Shown: positions 35,650 to 44,447 of the stretch, piece after piece
Layout: every line of letters starts with the position of its first letter
Position numbering within the stretch: the stretch's first letter is position 1
Position numbers and translations under genes: made by a program
Assembly (NCBI RefSeq): GCF_900163545.1
Contig: NZ_FUHW01000021.1
Span: forward strand, 1 to 64,000
Direction of reading: 5' to 3'
Length of the DNA: 64,000 nucleotides
From: Arthrobacter rhombi
GTDB taxonomy: Bacteria; Actinomycetota; Actinomycetes; Actinomycetales; Micrococcaceae
Notes under the pieces: model-generated
The model's input: the letters and a program-made list of their open reading frames with translations, nothing else
Told to the model about the DNA's origin: nothing
Database searches by the model: none

Positions 35650-36476
35650 TAGATCTGTAGCGACTCGGGCCCGTTCGGCGGAGCAAAGAGGTCATCGAGT
35701 GCCGTCAAGTCCGCCGTCGTGAGTTCTAGTTCGAGGGCGCCGGCATTCTCGGTGACCCGCTCCACCTGGGAGGTCTTGGGGATGGGAATGACCTGGTCTT
35801 GCGCCAAAAGCCAGGCCAGTGCGACCTGGCCTGCGGTGGCACCACGTTCACGAGCGAAGTCGGTGAGCCCCGCGTGATGGGCCAGATCGCCCCGGTCGAA
35901 CGGGGAATAGGCCATCATGCCCAGACCCTTCCGCTGCAACCACGGCAGGAGGTCCCATTCGATCCCTCGCTGGTTGAGGTTGTAGAGCAGCTGCTGGACC
36001 TGGGTGTGACCGCCGCCGGGCAACGAGTGGAAGTACTGCATTTCCTCGAGGTCCAGGTTGCTGACACCGAACTGGTCGATTTTGCCCGCAGCGACGAGAT
36101 GCTCGAAGCCCTCGAGCGTCTCCTCAAACGGTGCGGGTCCGACCCCGTGGAGCAGGTACAGATCCAGATGGTCGGTGCCCAGGCGTTCCAGGCTCTTCTC
36201 GCAGGCTTCGATGGTTTCCGCGCGGTTGGATCCGGGGAGGACCTTGCTGACCAGAAACACGTCGTCGCGACAGCCGGAGATGGCCTCACCGACGAGGTCC
36301 TCCGAGCGACCGCCTCCATACATTTCAGCGGTGTCGATCAGGGTCAGGCCGCATTCAACGCCGGCACGCAGCGCAGCGATCTCCTGCGCCCGACGCTGGG
36401 GATCGTCGCCGAGGAACCAGGTGCCTTGGCCCATCGCGGGCATGGTCGTCCCGTTAGGTAGTTGAACTGTTCGCAT
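35646..36476 (-). CDS. Aldo/keto reductase
   Basis: 276 residues, NADPH-dependent TIM barrel. Catalytic tetrad visible: Asp in LIDTAEMYGGGRSE, Tyr in the same motif, Lys in FLVSKVLPG, His in LYLLHGVGPAPF. QDQVIPIPKTSQVERVTEN is the typical cofactor-binding C-terminal motif. The end overlaps the convergent aminoacyl-lipid synthase gene by 4 nt. Substrate unknown. Confidence 0.9.
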   Translation of the reverse strand: MRTVQLPNGTTMPAMGQGTWFLGDDPQRRAQEIAALRAGVECGLTLIDTAEMYGGGRSEDLVGEAISGCRDDVFLVSKVLPGSNRAETIEACEKSLERLGTDHLDLYLLHGVGPAPFEETLEGFEHLVAAGKIDQFGVSNLDLEEMQYFHSLPGGGHTQVQQLLYNLNQRGIEWDLLPWLQRKGLGMMAYSPFDRGDLAHHAGLTDFARERGATAGQVALAWLLAQDQVIPIPKTSQVERVTENAGALELELTTADLTALDDLFAPPNGPESLQIY

Positions 36477-36797
36477 GATGGGTCCTTTCGTTCACGTCTC
36501 CGTCACATGAAATCATGCAAAGCTGCTGCGGGCTGCTCGCCGCCCGTCGTGGAAAGCGCCGAACGTGCAGAGGGGATCATCAGCGTCGCTGTGGAAGATC
36601 TCGGCATCTACCGATGTGGTTGGGCGTTGGGTGCCATTGATACATTGCAGCGTGGGCCCGTGCCCGCTGTGGGTGGGAGATCGCCTCTGGCGACGGACTG
36701 TTGTTGGCCCATCGTGCTGGAGGTAGGCTTCGTTTCTCCGGTCCCGGTGGATCTTCACGAGTCGTGAGCGGCTCTAACACCCGGCTTGGTCGGCAAG
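36477..36797. other. Intergenic between divergent genes
   Basis: About 320 bp between the aldo/keto reductase and the PrsW-like gene. Small frames occur but none has a ribosome site and domain. It must hold both promoters; I cannot pin them down. Confidence 0.4.
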
Positions 36798-37715
36798 ATG
36801 GGGGGCGTAACGGTGGTCGAAGCCTCACGGGATTCGAGCCCGGGCCTACACGGGTATTGGTGGAAGGTGCTTCTGGGCGGAGTCGTCTTGTGGATCCTCA
36901 CCATCGTCGTCACCGCCCGCACAGAGAACACCAATCTGATCCCCACGCTGATCCTGTTGGGGAGTTTCTTGGTCCCCTTCGTGGTGGTCCTGTTCGTGGG
37001 AGCCCGACAGGAAGGCGTTTTATCGCCGGTCCGCTTATTCTCGGCCTTCTTCATCGGCGGGGTCTTCGGTGTCTTGGGGGCTTCCCTCCTCGAGGTAGAC
37101 CTCGGTAAATCAGCCCTCCAGTTCGCCCTGGTGGGGTTCATTGAAGAGTTCGTCAAGCTCCTGATCTTGGCCATTGCCGCTCGCGGGATCACCCGGCGCA
37201 CGGCGGGTTTGGGAGCATCGCTGGGTGCGGTGGTTGGGGCAGGCTTCGCGGCCTTCGAGTCCGCGGGATACGCCTTCAACGCAGCATTGGGCCAAAACAC
37301 CATCAACCTCACCTCTCTTCTGGAGACGGAGGTCCTGCGGGCAGCCCTCTCTCCCGTGGGGCACATCCTGTGGACGGCCATCCTCGGTGCCGCACTCTTT
37401 TCCCTGAGGCGGCCCGGCCGGCCCGTCTTGAGACTGATCCTGACCTTCGTCGGCGTCTCGGCACTTCATTCCCTTTGGGACCTGATCGGACCGCTGAGTT
37501 CCTTCCTCGCCGTTCTCTTCACCGGAACCGTCAGATTTGAGCTCACCTACGGTCATCTGCCCCCATCGGTGGCTCCCGAGGTCGCCTTCATCTCATTGCT
37601 GATGTATATCGGAGGAATGGTGATCATTGCCCTTATCGGGATCAACTGGCTGCGACTATCAGTGCGCCACGGGACTCGCAGGGAGCAGGAATCCGCCGAC
37701 CGCTCCATGCGCTGA
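36798..37715 (+). CDS. PrsW-family intramembrane metalloprotease
   Basis: About 305 residues and eight membrane helices. The PrsW motifs are all present: EExxK in GFIEEFVKLLILA, FE-x-x-GY in AFESAGYAFNAAL, the His in SPVGHILWTAILGAAL, and HSLWD in ALHSLWDLIGPL. PrsW proteins cleave anti-sigma factors in the membrane; no anti-sigma gene is adjacent. ATG 36798 is used; GTG 36813 is also well placed behind a G-rich stretch, and TTG 36786 is possible. Confidence 0.85.
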   Translation: MGGVTVVEASRDSSPGLHGYWWKVLLGGVVLWILTIVVTARTENTNLIPTLILLGSFLVPFVVVLFVGARQEGVLSPVRLFSAFFIGGVFGVLGASLLEVDLGKSALQFALVGFIEEFVKLLILAIAARGITRRTAGLGASLGAVVGAGFAAFESAGYAFNAALGQNTINLTSLLETEVLRAALSPVGHILWTAILGAALFSLRRPGRPVLRLILTFVGVSALHSLWDLIGPLSSFLAVLFTGTVRFELTYGHLPPSVAPEVAFISLLMYIGGMVIIALIGINWLRLSVRHGTRREQESADRSMR

Positions 37716-37940
37716 CCTGCCAGCACCCGCTTCCACCAACCCGCCGTGCGGCTACGGCTCGCCCGTCTGAACGATGGGTCGCGTCGCGCGCCGCGTTCTG
37801 GCATAATGGCAAGGTACTCGATCGACGTGGCCCCTCTCTCCGCGTGTGCATCTTGTCCTCAGACCCTTCGCAGTATGGCCCGCCCCACGGGTGCAGAAAC
37901 GCGGGATCGCCCAGTATTAGATACAGGAGTGACCACTACA

Positions 37941-38369
37941 GTGGCCGTTAAGATTCGACTCAAGCGCCTCGGCAAAAAGGGCGCACCGTCCTACCGCATC
38001 GTCATCATGGACTCCCGCGCCAAGCGCGACGGTTATGCCATCGAAGAGGTCGGCAAATACCAGCCCACCGAGGAGCCCTCGTTCATCGAGGTCAACTCCG
38101 AGCGTGTTGGCTACTGGCTCTCCGTCGGCGCCCAGCCGACCGAGCAGGTTGCCGCACTGCTGAAGATCACCGGTGATTGGCAGAAGCATAAGGGCATCGA
38201 GGGCCAGGAAGGCACCTTGAAGACCAAGACCGCCAAGGAAGCGTACGTCGCTCCCGAGAAGTCTTCGGTCATCCTGCCCGAGGCCATCACCAAGAAGGCC
38301 GATAAGACAGAAGAAGCACCCGCCGCGGAAGCCGAGGCCGAGAAGGCAGAAGCCACCGAGGCTGAGTAG
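37941..38369 (+). CDS. rpsP: 30S ribosomal protein S16
   Basis: 142 residues starting at GTG ([19 protein letters not shown]), with AGGAG 11 nt upstream. The conserved core reaches GDWQKHKG; the last ~55 residues are an Ala/Glu/Lys-rich tail typical of actinobacterial S16. First gene of rpsP-KH; the KH gene starts 2 nt after its stop. A possible -10 (CATAAT, 37802-37807) lies upstream without a clear -35. Confidence 0.95.
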   Translation: MAVKIRLKRLGKKGAPSYRIVIMDSRAKRDGYAIEEVGKYQPTEEPSFIEVNSERVGYWLSVGAQPTEQVAALLKITGDWQKHKGIEGQEGTLKTKTAKEAYVAPEKSSVILPEAITKKADKTEEAPAAEAEAEKAEATEAE

Positions 38370-38371
38370 AA

Positions 38372-38614
38372 ATGCTCGTTGAAGCTCTCGATCACTTGGT
38401 CCGCGGCATCGTCGACTCCCCGGAGGACGTCGCCGTGGAGCAGAAGGCCAACCGCCGAGGCGACACGCTCGAGGTCCGGGTCCACCCCGACGACCTCGGG
38501 CGGGTCATTGGCCGTCAGGGACGTACCGCCCGCGCATTGCGCACCGTGGTAGCGGCCCTGTCGGACGGCGAACCGGTCCGCGTCGACGTGGTCGACACCG
38601 ACCGACGCCGCTAG
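38372..38614 (+). CDS. khpA: KH-domain RNA-binding protein (KhpA family)
   Basis: 80 residues, nearly all one KH domain with the GxxG-like loop GRVIGRQGRTARALRTVV. Always found between rpsP and rimM in this cluster. Acts in the cytoplasm on RNA, probably with a KhpB partner. Confidence 0.9.
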   Translation: MLVEALDHLVRGIVDSPEDVAVEQKANRRGDTLEVRVHPDDLGRVIGRQGRTARALRTVVAALSDGEPVRVDVVDTDRRR

Positions 38615-38640
38615 GCCCGGTCGCAGAGTTTCACCCCGCC

Positions 38641-38669
38641 GGCCCCGCACCGTACACCGGTGCGGGGCC
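38641..38669 (+). terminator. Strong GC hairpin after rpsP-khpA
   Basis: A 12-bp perfect stem GGCCCCGCACCG / CGGTGCGGGGCC with a 5-nt loop (TACAC), followed by GCGCGCTTT. It would end or attenuate the rpsP-khpA transcript 58 nt before rimM. Confidence 0.8.
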
Positions 38670-38726
38670 GCGCGCTTTAAACACATCGTCGGAACGTTGC
38701 AGACGTTCCCGTCTCAAGGAGTCACC

Positions 38727-39263
38727 ATGCGCCTCCAGGTCGCACGCATCGGCAAGCCTCACGGAATCCGGGGGGAGGTCACCGTCCAGCTCATGACCGA
38801 CGACCCCGACGCACGCTTCGAACCGGGAACCGTCTTCGACGTCGAATCCTCCCCGGCCAAGTACCTGACCGTGGAGGGGGCGCGCTGGAATAAGGAAATC
38901 CTGCTGGTTGCCTTCGAGGAGATCCCCGACCGCAACACCGCAGAGACCATGCGCGGATCCCTGCTGTTCCTCGAAACAGCGGACCTTGAAGAAGACGATG
39001 AGGACGCCTGGTATGAGCATGAGCTGGTCGGCCTCACGGCCCGCATCGGCGAGGAAGCCGTCGGCACGGTGACCGGACTACGCACCAACGACGCCCAGGA
39101 CCTCCTGGTCATCGAAGACACCGAAGGCGCCGAAGTCCTCGTCCCCTTCGTTGAAGCCATCGTCCCCGAGGTCGACCCCGAGGCCGGCTTTATCCGGCTC
39201 ACCCCGCCGGACGGGCTCTTCACGCTCAATCGGGCGCAGGGCGCCGAGGAGGGCCAGGCCTAG
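38727..39263 (+). CDS. rimM: Ribosome maturation factor RimM
   Basis: 178 residues. Binds S19 during 30S maturation. N-terminal RimM domain (MRLQVARIGKPHGIRGEVTVQ) and C-terminal PRC-barrel (DAQDLLVIEDTEGAEVLVPFVEAIVPEVD). ATG 38727 with AAGGAG 6 nt upstream; upstream reading in the same frame is not conserved. 3 nt before trmD. Confidence 0.95.
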   Translation: MRLQVARIGKPHGIRGEVTVQLMTDDPDARFEPGTVFDVESSPAKYLTVEGARWNKEILLVAFEEIPDRNTAETMRGSLLFLETADLEEDDEDAWYEHELVGLTARIGEEAVGTVTGLRTNDAQDLLVIEDTEGAEVLVPFVEAIVPEVDPEAGFIRLTPPDGLFTLNRAQGAEEGQA

Positions 39264-39266
39264 GGC

Positions 39267-40073
39267 ATGCGCATCGACGTCGTCAGCATCTTTCCCGAAT
39301 ACCTGCAGGCACTGGATATCTCGCTGATCGGCAAGGCCCGGCGGGAGGCCCTACTCGACGTGCGGATCCACGATCTGCGCGACCATACCCACGACCGTCA
39401 CCGCACCGTCGACGACACCCCCTACGGCGGGGGAGCCGGCATGGTGATGAAACCCGGCCCCTGGGCCGAAGCGCTTTCCTCGATCGCCGGAGCCGAGTCA
39501 GGAGCACAGCACGCCGATTCTTCCCGGCCCCTCTTGCTGATCCCCTCACCCGCTGGAGAGGTCTTCACCCAGGCCATGGCCCGGGAACTGTCCGAACGCG
39601 AACATCTGGTCTTTGCCTGCGGACGTTACGAAGGCATCGACGAGCGGGTCTATGAATTCGCCGCCGAACACTACGAGGTCCGCCCCGTCAGCCTCGGCGA
39701 CTATGTCCTGAACGGGGGAGAAGTTGCCGTGCTGGCCATGGTGGAGGCGATTGGCCGCCTGGTCCCCGGAGTCGTGGGCAACCCCGAATCCTTGGTCGAG
39801 GAATCCCACTCCGACGGGTTGCTCGAATACCCCGTCTACACCAAACCGTCCAGCTGGGAGGGCCGCGACGTCCCCGAGGTACTCCTCAACGGCAACCACG
39901 CTCTCATTGCCCGGACCCGCCGGGCCTGGCAGCTCGAACTCACCGCCGAACGCCGCCCCGACCTGATCCGGGCGCTGGACCCCGATTCCCTGAACCGGCG
40001 CGACCGCGACACCCTGTGGCATGCGGGCTTCATGATCGAAGACGGCTGCGTCGTGGCTCGCCCCGCGGACTAA
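39267..40073 (+). CDS. trmD: tRNA (guanine-N1-)-methyltransferase
   Basis: 268 residues, SPOUT-class enzyme that makes m1G37. Start [19 protein letters not shown]-binding knot [13 protein letters not shown] and [21 protein letters not shown]; catalytic Asp in the [24 protein letters not shown] region. Normal length and context. Confidence 0.96.
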   Translation: MRIDVVSIFPEYLQALDISLIGKARREALLDVRIHDLRDHTHDRHRTVDDTPYGGGAGMVMKPGPWAEALSSIAGAESGAQHADSSRPLLLIPSPAGEVFTQAMARELSEREHLVFACGRYEGIDERVYEFAAEHYEVRPVSLGDYVLNGGEVAVLAMVEAIGRLVPGVVGNPESLVEESHSDGLLEYPVYTKPSSWEGRDVPEVLLNGNHALIARTRRAWQLELTAERRPDLIRALDPDSLNRRDRDTLWHAGFMIEDGCVVARPAD

Positions 40074-40165
40074 CCAGGCCAGGATCCCCGACAGCACGCT
40101 CCGGGCCGGCACGGGATTAACCACCGCGGGGATGCGTATGGCAAAATGGGACCTTGCGTCTACTG

Positions 40166-40234
40166 GGTGCGCTCCTGCCACAGGGGGAGTGCGCCAACAG
40201 TCAGAGCGCCGACGAACACAGACGTGTTGGTCGG
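40166..40234 (+). promoter_or_regulatory. Structured 5' leader of rplS
   Basis: Two stem-loops in a 265-nt gap before rplS. Stem 1: GGTGCGCTCC (40166-40175) with GGAGTGCGCC (40186-40195), two G-U pairs. Stem 2: CCGACGAACAC (40209-40219) with GTGTTGGTCGG (40224-40234), one internal mismatch. A possible promoter (TTAACC, 19 nt, CAAAAT at 40142-40147) precedes them. Could be an L19 autoregulatory leader. Confidence 0.45.
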
Positions 40235-40338
40235 TTCACCACACTCCGTTTCCACGGTTTCCGCTTTCCTCGTATCGCGGCCGTGAGAACGTGTCGAAGG
40301 TGGGTGACCTGTGGCATCCGCCCAAGGAGAAGCACCAG

Positions 40339-40695
40339 ATGCATATTCTCGACTCAGTTAACGCAGCCTCGCTGCGTAACGACATTCCGGACTTCCGGAC
40401 CGGTGACACCCTCAAGGTGCACGTGAACATCGTTGAAGGCAAGAACACTCGTGTTCAGGTCTTCCAGGGCTACGTCTTGGGCCGCCAGGGCCACGGTGTG
40501 GGCGAGACGTTCACCGTGCGCAAGGTGACCTTCGGCGTCGGCGTGGAGCGTACCTTCCCGGTGCACTCGCCGATCGTCGAAAAGATCGAGGTCGTCTCCC
40601 GCGGTGACGTGCGTCGCGCGAAGCTGTACTACATGCGCGATCGTCACGGCAAGGCTGCACGCATCAAGGAAAAGCGCGAGTTCGGCTCCAAGTAG
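40339..40695 (+). CDS. rplS: 50S ribosomal protein L19
   Basis: 118 residues: [19 protein letters not shown] ... [53 protein letters not shown] 40339 has AAGGAG 10 nt upstream. Follows trmD at 265 nt and seems to have its own promoter. Confidence 0.96.
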   Translation: MHILDSVNAASLRNDIPDFRTGDTLKVHVNIVEGKNTRVQVFQGYVLGRQGHGVGETFTVRKVTFGVGVERTFPVHSPIVEKIEVVSRGDVRRAKLYYMRDRHGKAARIKEKREFGSK

Positions 40696-40705
40696 AGCCG
40701 TGCGT

Positions 40706-40723
40706 CGGGACGAATTCGTCCCG
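40706..40723. repeat. 18-bp perfect palindrome between rplS and lepB
   Basis: CGGGACGAATTCGTCCCG, just after the rplS stop and ending 3 nt before the lepB ATG. As RNA it gives a 7-bp stem with an AATT loop; as DNA a symmetric protein site. It overlaps a GTG (40700) alternative start for lepB. Confidence 0.6.
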
Positions 40724-40726
40724 TCC

Positions 40727-41407
40727 ATGATCGTGAAGACATCATCCGTCCCGCACGCTTCGCCGAGCGGGCGGAGCAGGCGCCGGTCCCGTTTTCGGGG
40801 CTGGCGCCTTGTCGTGGGCGCACTGATGGTCGCCGCCGTCGCAGCGATCATCGTGCGGGCCACGCTGGTGGACTTCTACTACATTGGCTCCGACTCCATG
40901 GAAACCACCTTGGAACCCGGCGAGGGACTGCTGGTGAACCGGACCGCCTACCACCAGGATCCGCCGCAACGCGGGGACGTCCTGGTCTTCGATGGCCGCG
41001 GATCCCTGCTGCCCTACCAACGGGCCAGCCCGCTGGATGATGTGCTGCGGGCGCTGCGTGTCTCGGGGGACGACACGGCCTTCGTCAAACGTGTCATCGC
41101 CGTCGGCGGAGACACCCTAAGCTGTTGTGACAAGGACGGACGGCTACTGCTCAACGGGGAACCGCTCCACGAGCCCTACCTTTTCGCCGGGGACGCAGCC
41201 AGCGAACAGGAGTTCACCGCCGTCGTCCCCGAAAGCAGGATCTGGGTCATGGGCGACCACCGTTCGGTTTCGGCCGATTCCCGCTCCCTGCTGGGGGCAC
41301 CCGGGGGAGGAATGATCCCCGAGGAACGAGTCATCGGACGGGTGGAGCGGGTGATCTGGCCCATGGGCGCGGCGCGGCATATCGAGGGAAAGGCACCACG
41401 TGAATGA
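40727..41407 (+). CDS. lepB: Signal peptidase I (first copy)
   Basis: 226 residues. One N-terminal membrane helix (GWRLVVGALMVAAVAAIIVRA), nucleophile Ser in YIGSDSMETTL, general-base Lys in TAFVKRVIAVGGD, and WVMGDHRSVSADSR. Cleaves signal peptides outside the membrane. ATG 40727 is used. Its 3' end overlaps the second lepB by 8 nt. Confidence 0.9.
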   Translation: MIVKTSSVPHASPSGRSRRRSRFRGWRLVVGALMVAAVAAIIVRATLVDFYYIGSDSMETTLEPGEGLLVNRTAYHQDPPQRGDVLVFDGRGSLLPYQRASPLDDVLRALRVSGDDTAFVKRVIAVGGDTLSCCDKDGRLLLNGEPLHEPYLFAGDAASEQEFTAVVPESRIWVMGDHRSVSADSRSLLGAPGGGMIPEERVIGRVERVIWPMGAARHIEGKAPRE

Positions 41408-42128
41408 GCAGCAGGCGGTAGGACCGGCCGGGGACGACGGCGGTGCGCCCGTCAGGCACCCCCGGAACCCCGTCTGGGGGTGGGTCCGCGAATTCCTCAT
41501 CGTGGTCGGCATTGCGCTGGTGCTCTCCTTCGTCATCAAAACCTTTTTCTTCCGCGCCTTCTACATCCCCTCGGGCTCCATGGAGCAGACCCTGGAGATC
41601 AACGACAGGATCTTCGTGAACCTGCTGATCCCCGGCCCCTTCGACCTGCACCGCGGCGACGTCGTCGTCTTCAACGACGATCTAGGCTGGCTGGGCGAGA
41701 CCCCGCCGACCCCCACCAACCCGGTGACCGAGGCGATGACCTTCGTCGGCCTGCTCCCCAACACCGCAGACCAGCATCTGGTTAAACGCCTCATCGGCAT
41801 GCCGGGGGACACCGTGGAATGCTGCTCCGAGGACGGGCGCCTGATCGTCAACGGGGAGCCCATCACGGAGCCCTATATTTACCCCGGAGCAGCCCCCTCG
41901 GAGGAGTCCTTCAAGGTCACCGTGCCCGCAGGCAAGGCCTGGGTCATGGGGGACCACCGCAACGCCTCCGCCGATTCACGCTTCCACCCGGATATCCAGG
42001 ACGGATTCATCGATACGGACTCCATCGAAGGCAAGGCGGTCCTGCGTGCCTGGCCCCTGGACCGCTTCGGAACCATCGACGGACACCACGAAGTCTTCGC
42101 CGACGTCCCCAACGAATCAGGCCACTAA
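41400..42128 (+). CDS. lepB: Signal peptidase I (second copy)
   Basis: 242 residues, GTG start. Membrane helix EFLIVVGIALVLSFVIKTFFF, Ser in YIPSGSMEQTL, Lys in HLVKRLIGMPGDTVEC, and WVMGDHRNASADSRFHP. Closely similar in motifs to the copy before it, yet clearly diverged; both have complete active sites. Tandem signal peptidases here are common in Micrococcaceae-type genomes. Confidence 0.93.
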   Translation: MNEQQAVGPAGDDGGAPVRHPRNPVWGWVREFLIVVGIALVLSFVIKTFFFRAFYIPSGSMEQTLEINDRIFVNLLIPGPFDLHRGDVVVFNDDLGWLGETPPTPTNPVTEAMTFVGLLPNTADQHLVKRLIGMPGDTVECCSEDGRLIVNGEPITEPYIYPGAAPSEESFKVTVPAGKAWVMGDHRNASADSRFHPDIQDGFIDTDSIEGKAVLRAWPLDRFGTIDGHHEVFADVPNESGH

Positions 42129-42131
42129 CCC

Positions 42132-42854
42132 ATGGCCCACCGGACCCCCGCCCCGACCCTGGACACCGAACTCGCCCTGGCTACTGCCCTGGGCGGCGGA
42201 GGAAACCAACTCATCGGCGGTTGCGACGAGGTCGGCCGCGGAGCCCTGGCAGGTCCCGTCAGCGTGGGCATGGTCGTCATCGACCCGGCGACCGCCGGAC
42301 TGCTCGAGGACGTCAGGGACTCCAAACTTCTCAAGGTCGCCACTCGCGAAGCCCTCGTCCCGGTGATCCGGGAATGGGCCGCCGGCTGGGGTGTGGGCCA
42401 TGCGGCAGCGACCGAAATCGACGAGCTGGGCATCGTCGGCGCCCTGCGCCTCGCCGGAAACCGGGCCTGGGCGAACCTCGCCGAATCGGCGCGGCCCCAC
42501 GCCGTGTTGCTCGATGGCAGCCACGACTGGTTGACGGCCCCCGGACAACCTGCACTGCTGGGCCAGGGCACCGGTGCCACAGCGCCGTCGTACCCCTTCG
42601 ACGCTTCCGACGCCCGGGTGAGCACCCAGATCAAGGGGGACCTGCTCTGCCTTTCGGTGGCCGCAGCCTCGGTCTTGGCCAAAGTGGAACGCGACACCCT
42701 CATGGCCACCTATGATGAACTGGAGCCCCACTATGGGTGGGCGATCAATAAGGGCTACGGAACGGCAGCCCACCGCCAGGCCATCGTCGAACACGGTGCC
42801 ACCGACTACCACCGCTGCAGCTGGCGGCTGACGGCGCCGGCGGCAACCCGTTAG
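42132..42854 (+). CDS. rnhB: Ribonuclease HII
   Basis: 240 residues. Removes RNA from RNA-DNA hybrids and misincorporated ribonucleotides. Signature GGCDEVGRGALAGPVSVG with the DE pair near residue 32; Asp in VLLDGSHDW; later Asp in YGWAINKGYGTAAHRQAI region. 3 nt after lepB. Confidence 0.94.
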   Translation: MAHRTPAPTLDTELALATALGGGGNQLIGGCDEVGRGALAGPVSVGMVVIDPATAGLLEDVRDSKLLKVATREALVPVIREWAAGWGVGHAAATEIDELGIVGALRLAGNRAWANLAESARPHAVLLDGSHDWLTAPGQPALLGQGTGATAPSYPFDASDARVSTQIKGDLLCLSVAAASVLAKVERDTLMATYDELEPHYGWAINKGYGTAAHRQAIVEHGATDYHRCSWRLTAPAATR

Positions 42855-42869
42855 ACCCAGGGAGGAACC

Positions 42870-43193
42870 ATGAGCGCCGACGATCTCGAGAACTATGAGA
42901 CGGATATGGAGCTGCAGCTCTACCGCGAATACCGCGATGTGGTGAACCTGTTCACCTATGTCGTGGAAACCGAACGACGGTTCTACCTTGCCAACGAGGT
43001 CGACCTCCAGATCCGCTCGGCCGACGGCGAAGTCTATTTCGACGTCACCCTCAAGGACGCTTGGGTCTGGGACGTCTACCGTTCGGCCCGATTCGTGAAA
43101 AACGTCAGGGTCATTACCTTCAAGGACGTCAACGTCGAAGAACTCGCCGAAACCGGGGAACTGACCACCAAGGATGCCGGCCTGGGCAGCTAG
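42870..43193 (+). CDS. DUF2469 family protein
   Basis: 107 residues, acidic: MSADDLENYETDMELQLYREY, VVETERRFYLANEVDL, VRVITFKDVNVEELAE. The family is almost confined to Actinobacteria and sits next to rnhB. Function unknown. GGAGG ribosome site 6 nt upstream. Confidence 0.9.
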   Translation: MSADDLENYETDMELQLYREYRDVVNLFTYVVETERRFYLANEVDLQIRSADGEVYFDVTLKDAWVWDVYRSARFVKNVRVITFKDVNVEELAETGELTTKDAGLGS

Positions 43194-43202
43194 GCCGCCG
43201 CC

Positions 43203-44402
43203 ATGAAAGACCAACCCACCCCCGTCCGGGACGTCTCAGGCCCGCTCGAACTCGTTCTCCCGGAACCACCACTGCTCAGCTGGGACGACGGCGGAACACA
43301 GGGCACCGCCCGTTGGTTCGGTAGCGGCCCCGCCCCCCTACAGATCCGGGTCGTCGACGATACGTTGACGGCCGAAGACGCCTACCGGATGGCCCACCGG
43401 GGCACCGCGATGCTCTGGACCGGGGATTACCATAACGCCCGTCAACTGCTCAGCGCCCTCGGACGGCGGATCCCCGGCCCCCGCCCCGCAAAACGTGCGA
43501 CCGGCACCCAGGCAGAACGCGAGCCAGATGTCGGAGCCGAGTTCTACCGGCACCGTCAGGCCCGCTCCCGACGTTCGCGGATGTTGGCCTCGGTCCTGGT
43601 CCCGCTGGCCCCCGGACCGTCGGTGGACCTGCGCCGCGGCCCCGAGATCGCCACGGCCTGGACCCACGCCCACGGCCCCATCACCGAAGCCTCCGTCATC
43701 CCCCTGCAGGACCTGCTGGGGGTGCTGGGAGCCGAACAGTGGAGGGCGCGGGGAGTCCACGTCCCCGCGCTGGACGCTCCCATCCACCCGCATTACGGCA
43801 CCTTCGCCCCGATCCGCGGGGAATACCTGGACTTGGTCGCCGGCGAAACCTTGCCCGAGACCGACACGGCCTTCGACATCGGCACGGGAACCGGAGTGAT
43901 CGCAGCGATCCTCGCCCGACGAGGCATGAAACGGATCGTTGCCACCGACCTTTCCGCCCGGGCCATTGCCTGCGCCCGGGAGAACCTAGACCGGCTGGGA
44001 GTAGGCGAGACCGTCGAGTTGGAGCAGACCGATTTGTTCCCCACCGGCCGGCGTGCCGGCCTGGTGGTCTGTAATCCGCCGTGGCTTCCCGGTAGTGCGA
44101 ACACCCTGCTCGATCAGGCCGTCTACGACCCCAAGTCCCGGATGCTCCGTGCCTTCCTGACCGGACTGCCGGAGCATCTGGAACCCGGAGGTGAAGGCTG
44201 GTTGGTGATCTCGGATCTTGCAGAGCATCTGGGGCTGCGTAGCCGGGACGAGCTCCTGGGCTGGATCGCCGCCGCCGGGCTGCAGGTTGCCGGGCGCAGC
44301 GACGTGAAACCCAGCCATCGCCGCGCCCTGGACCGCGAGGACCCGTTCCATGAGGCACGATCTGCCGAAATCACGTCCCTCTGGCGGCTCATTGCCGCCT
44401 AG
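43203..44402 (+). CDS. Class I SAM-dependent methyltransferase (N5-Gln/RsmC-like)
   Basis: 399 residues. The C-terminal half holds a Rossmann methyltransferase: motif I FDIGTGTGVIAAILARRG, acidic loop VATDLSARAIACARENL, and motif IV VVCNPPWLPGSAN, an NPPY-type site as in N6/N5-amide methyltransferases. The N-terminal ~200 residues are an accessory domain with WTGDYHNARQLLSALGRR like RsmC-type enzymes. Substrate may be rRNA or a protein Gln. Ends a run of closely packed plus-strand genes from rplS. Confidence 0.8.
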   Translation: MKDQPTPVRDVSGPLELVLPEPPLLSWDDGGTQGTARWFGSGPAPLQIRVVDDTLTAEDAYRMAHRGTAMLWTGDYHNARQLLSALGRRIPGPRPAKRATGTQAEREPDVGAEFYRHRQARSRRSRMLASVLVPLAPGPSVDLRRGPEIATAWTHAHGPITEASVIPLQDLLGVLGAEQWRARGVHVPALDAPIHPHYGTFAPIRGEYLDLVAGETLPETDTAFDIGTGTGVIAAILARRGMKRIVATDLSARAIACARENLDRLGVGETVELEQTDLFPTGRRAGLVVCNPPWLPGSANTLLDQAVYDPKSRMLRAFLTGLPEHLEPGGEGWLVISDLAEHLGLRSRDELLGWIAAAGLQVAGRSDVKPSHRRALDREDPFHEARSAEITSLWRLIAA

Positions 44403-44447
44403 TGACACGACCTGAGGTTCGAGGCAGGCTCGGGCGGGAGCTCTGAG

